A stretch of 64,000 bases of DNA from JBKHDT01 sp046541195 (GTDB lineage: Bacteria; Pseudomonadota; Gammaproteobacteria; Halothiobacillales; Halothiobacillaceae). Each line of letters begins with the position of its first letter. Positions within the stretch are counted from its first letter, which is position 1. This document shows positions 46,806 to 54,143 of this stretch, piece by piece. Where the stretch lies: NCBI GenBank assembly GCA_046541195.1, contig JBKHDT010000004.1:8636-72635 (forward strand). Reading direction: 5' to 3'. Below the pieces are notes generated by a model. It worked only from the letters and a program-made list of their open reading frames with translations, was not told where the DNA came from and made no database searches. Both the position numbers and the translations under genes were made by a program.

Positions 46806-47834
46806 ATGACGCAATCCGGAGGCGACCGCCCGGTCACGCTCGCGCACGGCAATGGTGGCCTGCATACCCGGGCCCTCGTGGACGCCATCTTTGGCGCCGC
46901 ACTGGGCGCCCAGGCGCCTGATTCAAGCCGGGATGCCGGACTGCTGCCGGATGCCGCGAACGCGCGCCTGCTGATGACCACCGACAGCTTTACGGTCCAG
47001 CCGCTGGAGTTTCCCGGAGGAGACATCGGCAGCCTGGCGGTACACGGCAGCTTCAACGATCTGGCAGTCTCGGGCGCGGAACCGCTCGCCCTGTCCCTGA
47101 ACGTTCTGGTCGAGGAAGGCTTCGGCATTGAACGCCTCGGCCGCCTGGCCCGGTCGCTGGCGGAGGCGGCCGGCGAGGTGCCCGTCATCTGCGCGGACAC
47201 CAAGGTTCTGCCGGCAGGCCACGGCGGCGGGCTGTATCTGGCCACCACGGCCGTCGGACGGCTCGCCCGCGACCCGCAGTGCCCGCCGCTTGGAATCGAG
47301 CAGATTCGGGCCGGCGATCAGGTCATGGTCAGCGGCCCGGTCGGGGATCACGGGACCACGGTGATGCTCGCCCGGGAGTCATTCGGGTTGAGTACCGAGC
47401 TTCGCTCGGACGCCGGGAGCATCCTGGAACTGGTCCGGTGCATCCGCGATCTGCCGGGCTTGCGGTTCATGCGGGACCCGACGCGGGGCGGACTGGCCAC
47501 CGTCTGTCACGAGGTGGCTGATGCCACCGGTCTCGGAATCCGGCTGTTCGAGGAGCGCATCCCGCTGCGCGACCCGGTTCGCGCGGTCTGTGAAATGCTG
47601 GGCCTTGACCCGCTCTATCTTGCCTGCGAAGGCCGGGCAGTCGCGGTCGCGGAACCGCAGCTGGCAGCGCATGTCGTCAACGCCTGGAGACGGCTCCCGG
47701 GTGGCGAGCAGGCAGCCCTCATCGGGGAAGTCTTTCCCGATCCGGGCCAGGCCCCCGTCCGGCTTGTCACCGGACTGGGGGGCGAACGCCTGCTGATGCC
47801 CCTGCGCGACGATCCCCTGCCCCGAATCTGCTGA
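46806..47834 (+). CDS. hypE: Hydrogenase maturation factor HypE
   Basis: The 342-residue PurM/ThiL-fold ATPase dehydrates the carbamoyl group on its C-terminal cysteine to thiocyanate, the source of cyanide ligands for [NiFe]-hydrogenase. The protein ends in PRIC, the exact family C-terminus that carries the reactive Cys. Typical segments are AHGNGGLHT near the start, TTDSFTVQPLEFPGGDIG, GPVGDHGTTVML and RDPTRGGLATVCHE. It starts four bases after mltD's stop. No hypA-D, hypF or hydrogenase structural genes are present, so this is an orphan copy or the main hyp cluster is elsewhere. Confidence 0.95.
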   Translation: MTQSGGDRPVTLAHGNGGLHTRALVDAIFGAALGAQAPDSSRDAGLLPDAANARLLMTTDSFTVQPLEFPGGDIGSLAVHGSFNDLAVSGAEPLALSLNVLVEEGFGIERLGRLARSLAEAAGEVPVICADTKVLPAGHGGGLYLATTAVGRLARDPQCPPLGIEQIRAGDQVMVSGPVGDHGTTVMLARESFGLSTELRSDAGSILELVRCIRDLPGLRFMRDPTRGGLATVCHEVADATGLGIRLFEERIPLRDPVRAVCEMLGLDPLYLACEGRAVAVAEPQLAAHVVNAWRRLPGGEQAALIGEVFPDPGQAPVRLVTGLGGERLLMPLRDDPLPRIC

Positions 47835-47976
47835 TCCCGCTCGTCGCGCACGGCGAGCAGGTCGTTTGTGCGCTTGCCGCACGCGTTGTGGCCTGTACGC
47901 CCGAAAACACCGGCACGGCCCGCGCGTCCGGACGGCAACACGCTTGACCTCCGGCAGGCGCAAGCTCCCGAAGTCC

Positions 47977-48978
47977 TCACTGGCTGGCTGCCAGTGCCGT
48001 CCCGATCCAGCGATCGTAGGTTTCCTGGTTGGCCCGAATCCAGGCATCCACGTGGCGATTGATCTGCGCGTCGCTGTCTTCACCATCACGCATCCGCAGG
48101 TTCTGTGCACTGATGTCGTTGGTGTCGATCTGCATGACCTCGAACAGCTTGCGGGCTGCCGGGTTCTGGCGGGCGAACTCGAGATTGGCGACGATGCGCT
48201 GGTCGTTGACCTCAAAGCCGTAGTTCTCGCCCCCGGGCAGTTCGGTGTCCACGCCCTGTCGGGCCCCCGGCAGCGAAGAGTACGGCACCTCGAGGAACAC
48301 GACATCCTCGCCGGGTACCAGCACCCCGCTGACCCAGTAGGGCATCCAGGTGTAGTACAGCACTGGCTTGCCCTGTTCGTACCGCGTGATGGTGTCCGCG
48401 ATAATGGCCGCGTAGGAACCCTGGTTGTGCGTCACGGTGTCCCGCAGGCCGAATTCGGTCAGCTGGTGCTCGACGACCGCCTCGCAGCCCCAGCCGGGGT
48501 TGCAGCCGGCAAGATCCGCCTTGCCATCGCCATTGGCATCGAAAAGCCGGGCAAGTTCCGGATCGGAAAGCTGGTCGATCCGGGTAATGTCGTATTCCTC
48601 GGCGGTCTTGCGATCAATCAGGTAGCCCTGAATCGCACCGGGGGCATATCGGCCAATCTTGACGAGCTTCTCGTCACCACCGGCATTATTGTAAAAATCA
48701 ATATGCAGCGGATCCCAATGCGCCGCGATAAAGGTCGCATCGCCGCTGGCAATTGCCAGGTGCCCGGCAGCATATTCGATTTCCTGAATCGGATTGGCCT
48801 CGTAGCCCAGGTCTTCAAGCGCCCGAAGCACCAGCAGGGTCTGGAAATTCTCTTCGGCGACCGAGCTCTTGACGGCGGTGACCTCGATGCCCGCACCGGG
48901 CAGGCTGTCGGCGGACACCGGCCCGGCGACCAGGGTGGTGGCGAGCGCGAGAGGAAAAATCGTCTTGTGGATGCGCAT
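47977..48978 (-). CDS. proX: Glycine betaine/proline ABC transporter, periplasmic binding protein
   Basis: The 333-residue protein has a signal peptide (about 1-23, ending VSADS) followed by the OpuAC/ProX fold. GDATFIAAHWDPLHIDFY, LAGCNPGWGCE and YYTWMPYWVSGVLVPG supply the tryptophans and aromatic pocket that hold quaternary amines. The two cysteines in LAGCNPGWGC are as in E. coli ProX. It is the third gene of proV-proW-proX, 104 bp after proW, in the normal order. It should deliver betaine-type osmoprotectants to ProW/ProV. A tandem 10-bp duplication (GATCGGTCGC twice) lies in the spacer before it. Confidence 0.94.
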   Translation of the reverse strand: MRIHKTIFPLALATTLVAGPVSADSLPGAGIEVTAVKSSVAEENFQTLLVLRALEDLGYEANPIQEIEYAAGHLAIASGDATFIAAHWDPLHIDFYNNAGGDEKLVKIGRYAPGAIQGYLIDRKTAEEYDITRIDQLSDPELARLFDANGDGKADLAGCNPGWGCEAVVEHQLTEFGLRDTVTHNQGSYAAIIADTITRYEQGKPVLYYTWMPYWVSGVLVPGEDVVFLEVPYSSLPGARQGVDTELPGGENYGFEVNDQRIVANLEFARQNPAARKLFEVMQIDTNDISAQNLRMRDGEDSDAQINRHVDAWIRANQETYDRWIGTALAASQ

Positions 48979-48980
48979 GC

Positions 48981-48990
48981 ATCACCTCCT
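48981..48990 (-). promoter_or_regulatory. Unusually strong ribosome-binding site of proX
   Basis: On the minus strand AGGAGGTGAT stands two bases from the proX ATG, with the GGAGG core six bases away. This is a ten-base complement to the 3' end of 16S rRNA. It fits the need for excess binding protein relative to permease and ATPase, and it fixes the start at 48978. Confidence 0.8.
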
Positions 48991-49082
48991 TCGGTTTTCC
49001 ATTGTTCGTGACAGTCGAAGACGTGCTGATGGCCTTCGGCACGCAGGAAGCGGGCGATCGGTCGCGATCGGTCGCCGGCAGG

Positions 49083-50270
49083 TCAGCCGGCCGACTGACG
49101 CCCCCCGGCGAACCGTTGGCGCAGGCGGATCAGGCCACCGACCGGCCCGGCCTGATACCAGTGACGGGCAGGACGACTTCGCGCCTCCTGCCCAAACGAC
49201 TGGGTCAGCCGGTCAAGCAAAATGGCCAGCACCACGATACCGATACCCCCCACGGTCGCCAGGCCCATGTCCAGCCGGCCAATGCCGCGCAGCACCATCT
49301 GGCCCAGGCCGCCCACCGCGATCATCGAGGCGATCACCACCATGGAAAGCGCCATCATCAGGGTCTGATTGACGCCCGCCATAATGGTCGGCATGGCCAG
49401 CGGCAACTGGACCTTGTACAACAGCTGCCGCCGGCTGGCCCCGTAGGCACGGGCGGCCTCCACCAGATCGGCAGGCACCTGCCGGATACCGAGATTGGTC
49501 AGGCGAATGACCGGTGCGAGGGCAAAGATGATGGTCACCACCACCCCGGGCACATTGCCGATGCCGAACAGCATGACGATGGGAACGAGGTAGACGAATG
49601 CCGGGGTAGTCTGCATCGCATCGAGGATTGGCCGCGCCACCTGCAACGCCCGATCGCTGCGCGATAGCCAGACGCCGGTCGGTATCCCGATCAGCAGACA
49701 GAAAACGACCGAGGTCAGCACCAGCGCCAGGGTCACCATGGCCGCCTGCCAGACGCCAATCAGCCCCAGAACGACCCACGAGATCGTGGACCCGATCGCG
49801 AGGCGCCGCCCGCCAAACTGCCAGGCGAGCAAGGCAAACAGCACGATGAACAGCAGCGCCGGCGTGGCCAGCAGCAGGTCCTGAATGCCGGTGAGGGTGG
49901 TATCCACGGGCCAGCGGATCACCTGGAAGAACGGCCGCATGTGGTCCACGACCAGGCCGAGGCCCTGATCTATCCAGCCATCGAGCGGGATCACCGCCTC
50001 GTTGAATGGATGCAGCCAGGAGAACGCGGGCTCCTCGGCCGGCGCGGCCGCATCGTCCAGCCAGCTGGAACCGGGGGACAGGCCGGTCTCCTCACCCGCA
50101 TTTTCAGTCTGCCCCCGGGGACCGGACTCCGGCGTATCCTCTGCGGCGGAGGACTCGCTTGCCGAAGCCCAGGGGTTGGCCGCAGGGGCTTCCGCCTCGG
50201 GGCGTGTTTCGGCATCCGCCGGGTCCTCGGCCGGCTGACCGCTGGCGGCAGCCCAGGGGTTGTCACTCAT
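49083..50270 (-). CDS. proW: Glycine betaine/proline ABC transporter permease
   Basis: The 395-residue inner-membrane permease has a long N-terminal acidic, alanine-rich tail with two NPWA-type repeats (residues 4-9 and 31-36). The same kind of tail occurs in E. coli ProW. About six to seven helices follow, between 135 and 365, with the inner-membrane-component motif EAARAYGASRRQLLYKVQLP that docks on the ATPase. PFNEAVIPLDGWIDQG and MRPFFQVIRWPVD are typical of ProW. Its ATG lies inside the 3' end of proV (8-bp overlap ATGAGTGA), so synthesis of the two subunits is coupled. Confidence 0.95.
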   Translation of the reverse strand: MSDNPWAAASGQPAEDPADAETRPEAEAPAANPWASASESSAAEDTPESGPRGQTENAGEETGLSPGSSWLDDAAAPAEEPAFSWLHPFNEAVIPLDGWIDQGLGLVVDHMRPFFQVIRWPVDTTLTGIQDLLLATPALLFIVLFALLAWQFGGRRLAIGSTISWVVLGLIGVWQAAMVTLALVLTSVVFCLLIGIPTGVWLSRSDRALQVARPILDAMQTTPAFVYLVPIVMLFGIGNVPGVVVTIIFALAPVIRLTNLGIRQVPADLVEAARAYGASRRQLLYKVQLPLAMPTIMAGVNQTLMMALSMVVIASMIAVGGLGQMVLRGIGRLDMGLATVGGIGIVVLAILLDRLTQSFGQEARSRPARHWYQAGPVGGLIRLRQRFAGGRQSAG

Positions 50271-51480
50271 TGGCCATCACCTCCCCGTCGAGCGTTCGAA
50301 GCAGGCTCGACTTGGTCAGGACACCACGATATATGCCCTGCTCATCAACCACCGGCACACCACAGGGGGTCTGCGCCACCTGACCGAGCACATTTCTGAT
50401 GGACTCTTCGGCGCGAATCACCGGCACCTCCGGCAGCAGGGCATCCATCAGGTCGCGGCTGCCGACCCGGCGCGCCCGGGTCAGCGAATCCACGGAAACC
50501 ACGCCGAGGTAATGCCGGTCCTGAGAAACCACATAGCCATATTCCCGGTCAAAGTCGTTCAGATGCGTCATCGCCGCGGCAATGCCACCGCCCCCGCGGG
50601 CGAGCACGGTCACCTGATGGTGGCTGGCCAGATCACCGGCCGTGAACACCGCGGCCATGTCCACCCCGCGAAAGAAGGACCGGACATAGTCGTTCGCGGG
50701 GCGGTTGAGAATTTCGTCCGGCGAGCCCACCTGGACCACTTCGCCCCCCTGCATGATGGCGATCCGGTCCCCGATACGCATCGCCTCGTCAAGGTCGTGG
50801 GAGATAAACACGATGGTGCGCCGATCATGCGCCTGCAACGCCAGGAGTTCATCCTGCATCTCGCTGCGGATCAGCGGATCGAGGGCCGAGAAGGCCTCGT
50901 CCATCAGAAGCACCCCGGGATCGTTGGCCAGTGCCCGGGCGAGACCGACCCGCTGCTGCATGCCACCGGACAACTCGTCCGGATAGGAACTTTCCCATGC
51001 CTCGAGCCCGACTTGGGCCAGGGCCTCGCGCGCGCGCGCCAGACGGGCATCGCGTCCCTGCCCCGCCAGTTCCAGGCCAAAGGCCACGTTGTCCAGCACG
51101 TTCAGGTGCGGCATCAGCGCAAAGCTCTGGAACACCATGGCCACCTTGCGGCGCCGGACCGTGCGCAGGTCGGCCTCGTTCAAAGAGGCGATGTCCTCGC
51201 CGTCGAGTATGACCTGCCCGGCGGTGGGTTCGATCAGGCGGTTGAGCAAACGGACCAGGGTGGACTTGCCCGAACCGGACAGACCCATGATCACGAATAT
51301 CTCACCTTCCATGATGTCGAAGGTGGCGTCGCGCACCCCAACGGTATGGCCCGTTCGGACCAGAATCTCGTCCTTGCCGATCCCCTCGCGACTCATCCGC
51401 AACGCCTCGGACGGCACCTCACCGAATATCTTGTAGAGGTTTCGCACCGAAAGCTTGACGGCACGCGAAGAAGCGGACAT
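50263..51480 (-). CDS. proV: Glycine betaine/proline ABC transporter ATPase with CBS pair
   Basis: The 405-residue ATPase has Walker A GLSGSGKST, signature LSGGMQQRVGLARAL, Walker B VLLMDEAFSALDP and the switch His in FISHDLDEA. It ends with two CBS repeats (about 285-400; DRHYLGVVSVDSL and QGIYRGVLTKSSLL), which in OpuA and ProV sense ionic strength or c-di-AMP. It heads the proVWX operon. The chosen ATG at 51480 gives the family N-terminus; 15 extra in-frame residues upstream are not conserved in character. A promoter candidate lies 30-60 bp upstream. Confidence 0.95.
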   Translation of the reverse strand: MSASSRAVKLSVRNLYKIFGEVPSEALRMSREGIGKDEILVRTGHTVGVRDATFDIMEGEIFVIMGLSGSGKSTLVRLLNRLIEPTAGQVILDGEDIASLNEADLRTVRRRKVAMVFQSFALMPHLNVLDNVAFGLELAGQGRDARLARAREALAQVGLEAWESSYPDELSGGMQQRVGLARALANDPGVLLMDEAFSALDPLIRSEMQDELLALQAHDRRTIVFISHDLDEAMRIGDRIAIMQGGEVVQVGSPDEILNRPANDYVRSFFRGVDMAAVFTAGDLASHHQVTVLARGGGGIAAAMTHLNDFDREYGYVVSQDRHYLGVVSVDSLTRARRVGSRDLMDALLPEVPVIRAEESIRNVLGQVAQTPCGVPVVDEQGIYRGVLTKSSLLRTLDGEVMANE

Positions 51481-51950
51481 GGCATGCACTTGGTGGCGTG
51501 TGACGAATTCATTTAAACAAAACACGCTGCCGATTTGAAATTCGCCTCCGGCGCCGACCGTGACCGATTCCGCGCACCGGGCAGGCGATCAGCGGTCCAC
51601 CCCGGCAGAGGCCACATGACCGGCCGCAGCGGCGAACACTCATAAAAACCATTTAAAAACAGGTACCTGTAATGAATTCACGGGCAACAACACACCACAA
51701 AGGCACAGCGGTTGCATCCGCGCCACGTCCGGGAATCACCAGCTGCAGAAAATGCTTTCGCTCGTCAGGCAAATCAGGTAAAACGGCGCCCGATTTTCAG
51801 GTGATGACCGGCCCGCGACGCGACGGACATCACCGGCAAGGGTGGCTCGCCTGGCCTGTCCGGGCGGGCATCAGCTCGGGCAGGGAAGCCCTGACTGCGG
51901 AACGGATACCGTTCAGCGTTTCCTTCATGACTGTGGGGGTGTGATCCGCC
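51481..51950. other. 470-bp intergenic region upstream of proV and the PA3496-like gene
   Basis: The region separates divergent genes and must hold both promoters. It contains an AT-rich tract (51640-51680) with a perfect 12-bp palindrome, ACAGGTACCTGT, at 51659-51670, about 180 bp upstream of proV and 280 bp upstream of the small acidic-protein gene. An open frame at 51672-51944 (+) encodes 90 residues without family character or a good ribosome-binding site, and I do not call it a gene. Confidence 0.5.
51512..51540 (-). promoter_or_regulatory. Possible promoter of proVWX
   Basis: On the minus strand TTTCAA (51540-51535) and TTTAAA (51517-51512) are separated by 17 bp and lie about 31-60 bases before the proV ATG. 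They match the sigma-70 consensus at three and four of six positions. The local AT-richness supports a promoter, but the match is modest. Confidence 0.35.
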
Positions 51951-52133
51951 ATGAACGACAAGACCGGCTTTGACGATTCCGAAGACGACTGGACAGACGA
52001 CGAAACGGATGACCTCGATGAGGAGGACCAGCCGCTGCTCGAGTCCCGGGACAACAAGGACGCACGTCGGCGCCTTGACGACGTACTCGAGGAAAGACGC
52101 CTGAAAAGGCAGATGCTCGACGACTACGACTGA
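51951..52133 (+). CDS. Small acidic PA3496-family protein
   Basis: The 60-residue protein has an extremely acidic first half (DDSEDDWTDDETDDLDEED) and a basic/acidic helical second half (DARRRLDDVLEERRLKRQM), ending LDDYD. This layout matches the short gammaproteobacterial family annotated after PA3496 as a putative envelope-integrity protein. Its biochemical role is unknown. It has no signal peptide or membrane segment. A G-rich sequence (GTGGGGGTG) lies about ten bases before the ATG. It is followed 108 bp later by another small gene on the same strand. Confidence 0.72.
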   Translation: MNDKTGFDDSEDDWTDDETDDLDEEDQPLLESRDNKDARRRLDDVLEERRLKRQMLDDYD

Positions 52134-52241
52134 TGCACGACCTGATTGGACCCGATGCCGGCGATTTGAAACAATGACCGGACCTGCCGCCATGCGCGGT
52201 GGGCCCGCTTTCCACCGACAGCGACTCGAGACGGCGACCAG

Positions 52242-52547
52242 ATGAGAAAACAGCAAACCTACGTGGGCCTGATGGAGGACGAGGACGGCGGCCTGACCGA
52301 GATCGGCCGCGTAGTGATGGACGCGCGCGTATTCGGGCTGATCGATGCCGATCAGACCTGTGCCGGATGGAACCTGGGCGCGCTTCAGAATCTGACCGAC
52401 CAGGTGAAGGCCCGCTGGGACGAATACGGCGCCCTGCCCAGCCGACTGCCCGATGCGCTGCGCGAGCGGCACGCGGCCGAATATGCCGCGGCCATCGAAC
52501 GCGCCCGGGCCGCGGGCTGGACGGCCGACCTGTCCAACGAAGACTGA
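52242..52547 (+). CDS. Conserved-looking 101-residue protein, unknown function
   Basis: I do not recognise the family. The protein is soluble, acidic and probably helical in its second half (PDALRERHAAEYAAAIERARAAG). It has a compact first half containing GLMEDEDGGLTEIGRVVMDARVFGLI and a single Cys in QTCAGWNLG. Codon pattern and GC-rich third positions agree with its neighbours. It lies 39 bp before pyrD on the same strand and may share its transcript. The alternative, a chance frame, is less likely given its protein-like composition. Confidence 0.6.
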   Translation: MRKQQTYVGLMEDEDGGLTEIGRVVMDARVFGLIDADQTCAGWNLGALQNLTDQVKARWDEYGALPSRLPDALRERHAAEYAAAIERARAAGWTADLSNED

Positions 52548-52586
52548 ACGCCCCATCAACGGCCGCGCTGGCCGAGCGAGACCCCC

Positions 52587-53612
52587 ATGAGTTATGCACT
52601 CGCCAAGGCCCTGCTGTTTCGCATGGACCCGGAAAGGGCGCACGATGTCGCGCTGGCGGCACTGGACCTGGCGGCGGCGACCCCCTGGGCGGCCTGGCAG
52701 CGGCGCCGGGTGCCGGACGACCCCGTCGAGGTCATGGGCCTGCGCTTTCCCAACCGGGTTGGCCTGGCCGCCGGGCTCGACAAGAACGCCGCCCACATCA
52801 ATGCCCTCGGGCGCCTGGGCTTCGGCTTCGTGGAAGTCGGCACGGTCACGCCACGTCCGCAGCCGGGCAATCCCAAGCCGCGGCTGTTCCGCCTGCCCGA
52901 AGCCGAGGCGATCATCAACCGGATGGGCTTCAACAACCTCGGGCTGGAACGCTTCCTGGAAAACGTCCGCAAGCGTGATTACCCGGGCATCCTGGGGCTG
53001 AATATCGGCAAGAACTTCGATACCCCGGTGGAAAACGCCCTGGACGACTACCGCAAGGGGCTGGAGGCCGTCCACCCCTGGGCGGACTACGTGACCGTGA
53101 ACATCTCCTCCCCCAACACCCAGGGTCTCAGAGCGTTGCAGCACGGCGAACTGCTCGACGCGCTGCTCGGGGGGCTCAAGGACAGTCTCGGACGACTCGA
53201 GTCCGGCTCCGGTCGCCGGGTCCCCCTGGTGCTGAAAGTCGCCCCGGACCTCGGACCGGCCGACATGGACGCGATCAGCGCCGCGCTGCTGCGCTTTGAA
53301 ATCGACGGGCTGATCGCCACCAACACGACACTCGACCGAACCGGCGTCGAAGGGCTCGAGCATGCCGAGCAGGCCGGCGGACTCAGTGGTGCGCCGCTGA
53401 TGGGGCCGGCGACCGAGGTGGTGCGGGCCTTTGCCGCACGCCTTGAGGGACGCCTGCCGATCATCGCCGCCGGGGGCATTTGTCGCGGTGCCGACGCGCG
53501 GGCGAAGATCGAGGCCGGCGCCAGCCTGGTCCAGATCTACACGGGATTCATCTACCGGGGTCCGCCACTGGTCGCCGAGATTGCCCGGGCACTGTCCGAA
53601 CGCTCCGCATGA
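52587..53612 (+). CDS. pyrD: Dihydroorotate dehydrogenase, quinone-dependent (class 2)
   Basis: This 341-residue TIM-barrel flavoenzyme oxidises dihydroorotate to orotate in pyrimidine synthesis and passes electrons to the quinone pool. The N-terminal helical extension (YALAKALLFRMDPERAHDVAL) that binds the membrane and quinone marks class 2. FMN- and substrate-binding segments include GLAAGLDKNA, GFVEVGTVTPRPQPGNP and RMGFNNLG. The catalytic-base serine is in VNISSPNT. The C-terminal phosphate-binding loop is IAAGGI, followed by VQIYTGFIYRGP. Its stop overlaps the greB start by 4 bp (ATGA). Confidence 0.97.
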   Translation: MSYALAKALLFRMDPERAHDVALAALDLAAATPWAAWQRRRVPDDPVEVMGLRFPNRVGLAAGLDKNAAHINALGRLGFGFVEVGTVTPRPQPGNPKPRLFRLPEAEAIINRMGFNNLGLERFLENVRKRDYPGILGLNIGKNFDTPVENALDDYRKGLEAVHPWADYVTVNISSPNTQGLRALQHGELLDALLGGLKDSLGRLESGSGRRVPLVLKVAPDLGPADMDAISAALLRFEIDGLIATNTTLDRTGVEGLEHAEQAGGLSGAPLMGPATEVVRAFAARLEGRLPIIAAGGICRGADARAKIEAGASLVQIYTGFIYRGPPLVAEIARALSERSA

Positions 53613-54103
53613 AGGCATCCAAGTACATCACCCCGCAAGGCCACGCCCGGCTGACGGAGGAACTCGACCACCTGTGGCGCCGGGAGCGGCCCCGGGTTGT
53701 TCAGGCGGTTTCCGAGGCCGCGGCCCTGGGCGACCGTTCCGAGAATGCCGAATACATCTACGGCAAGAAGCAGCTTCGGGAGATCGACCGGCGGATCCGG
53801 TTCCTGCGAAGGCGCCTGGACGGCATGGTGGTGGTTCGTGACCGGCCGGCGGATACCGGCCGCGTCTTTTTTGGCGCCTGGGTGACCCTCGAAGACGACG
53901 AGGGGCAGGCGCAAACCCTGCGGATCGTGGGTCCGGACGAGTTCGACCCGCAGGCCGGCTGGATCAGTGTCGACTCGCCAATGGCCCGGGCCCTGCTGGG
54001 CAAGGCGATCGGCGACGAGATCCGGGTGCGCCTGCCGGAAGGAACCGCCAACCACGAGATCGTCGGGGTGGACTATGATCCGCCACGAGACCAAGGCAAT
54101 TGA
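53609..54103 (+). CDS. greB: Transcript cleavage/elongation factor GreB
   Basis: The 164-residue protein rescues back-tracked RNA polymerase by stimulating cleavage of the nascent transcript. The N-terminal coiled coil carries the tip acidic residues in ALGDRSENAEYIYGKKQLRE, and the extended basic region RRIRFLRRRLD distinguishes GreB from GreA. The C-terminal FKBP-like domain ends with SPMARALLGKAIGDEIRV. The ATG at 53609 overlaps the pyrD stop. The decarboxylase gene follows 40 bp later on the same strand. Confidence 0.95.
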   Translation: MKASKYITPQGHARLTEELDHLWRRERPRVVQAVSEAAALGDRSENAEYIYGKKQLREIDRRIRFLRRRLDGMVVVRDRPADTGRVFFGAWVTLEDDEGQAQTLRIVGPDEFDPQAGWISVDSPMARALLGKAIGDEIRVRLPEGTANHEIVGVDYDPPRDQGN

Positions 54104-54143
54104 TTCTGCGACGACCCCCGCCAGACCAGAGGTGCGCGAAACC

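Noticed and set aside
47840..47870. Hairpin GCTCGTCG/CGGCGAGC after hypE as a terminator
   Set aside because: The stem contains a wobble pair and is not followed by a T-run on either strand, so termination cannot be supported.
51672..51944. 90-residue open frame (+) in the gap before the PA3496-like gene
   Set aside because: It has no family character, an irregular composition and no good ribosome-binding site, and lies in a region that must hold two divergent promoters.
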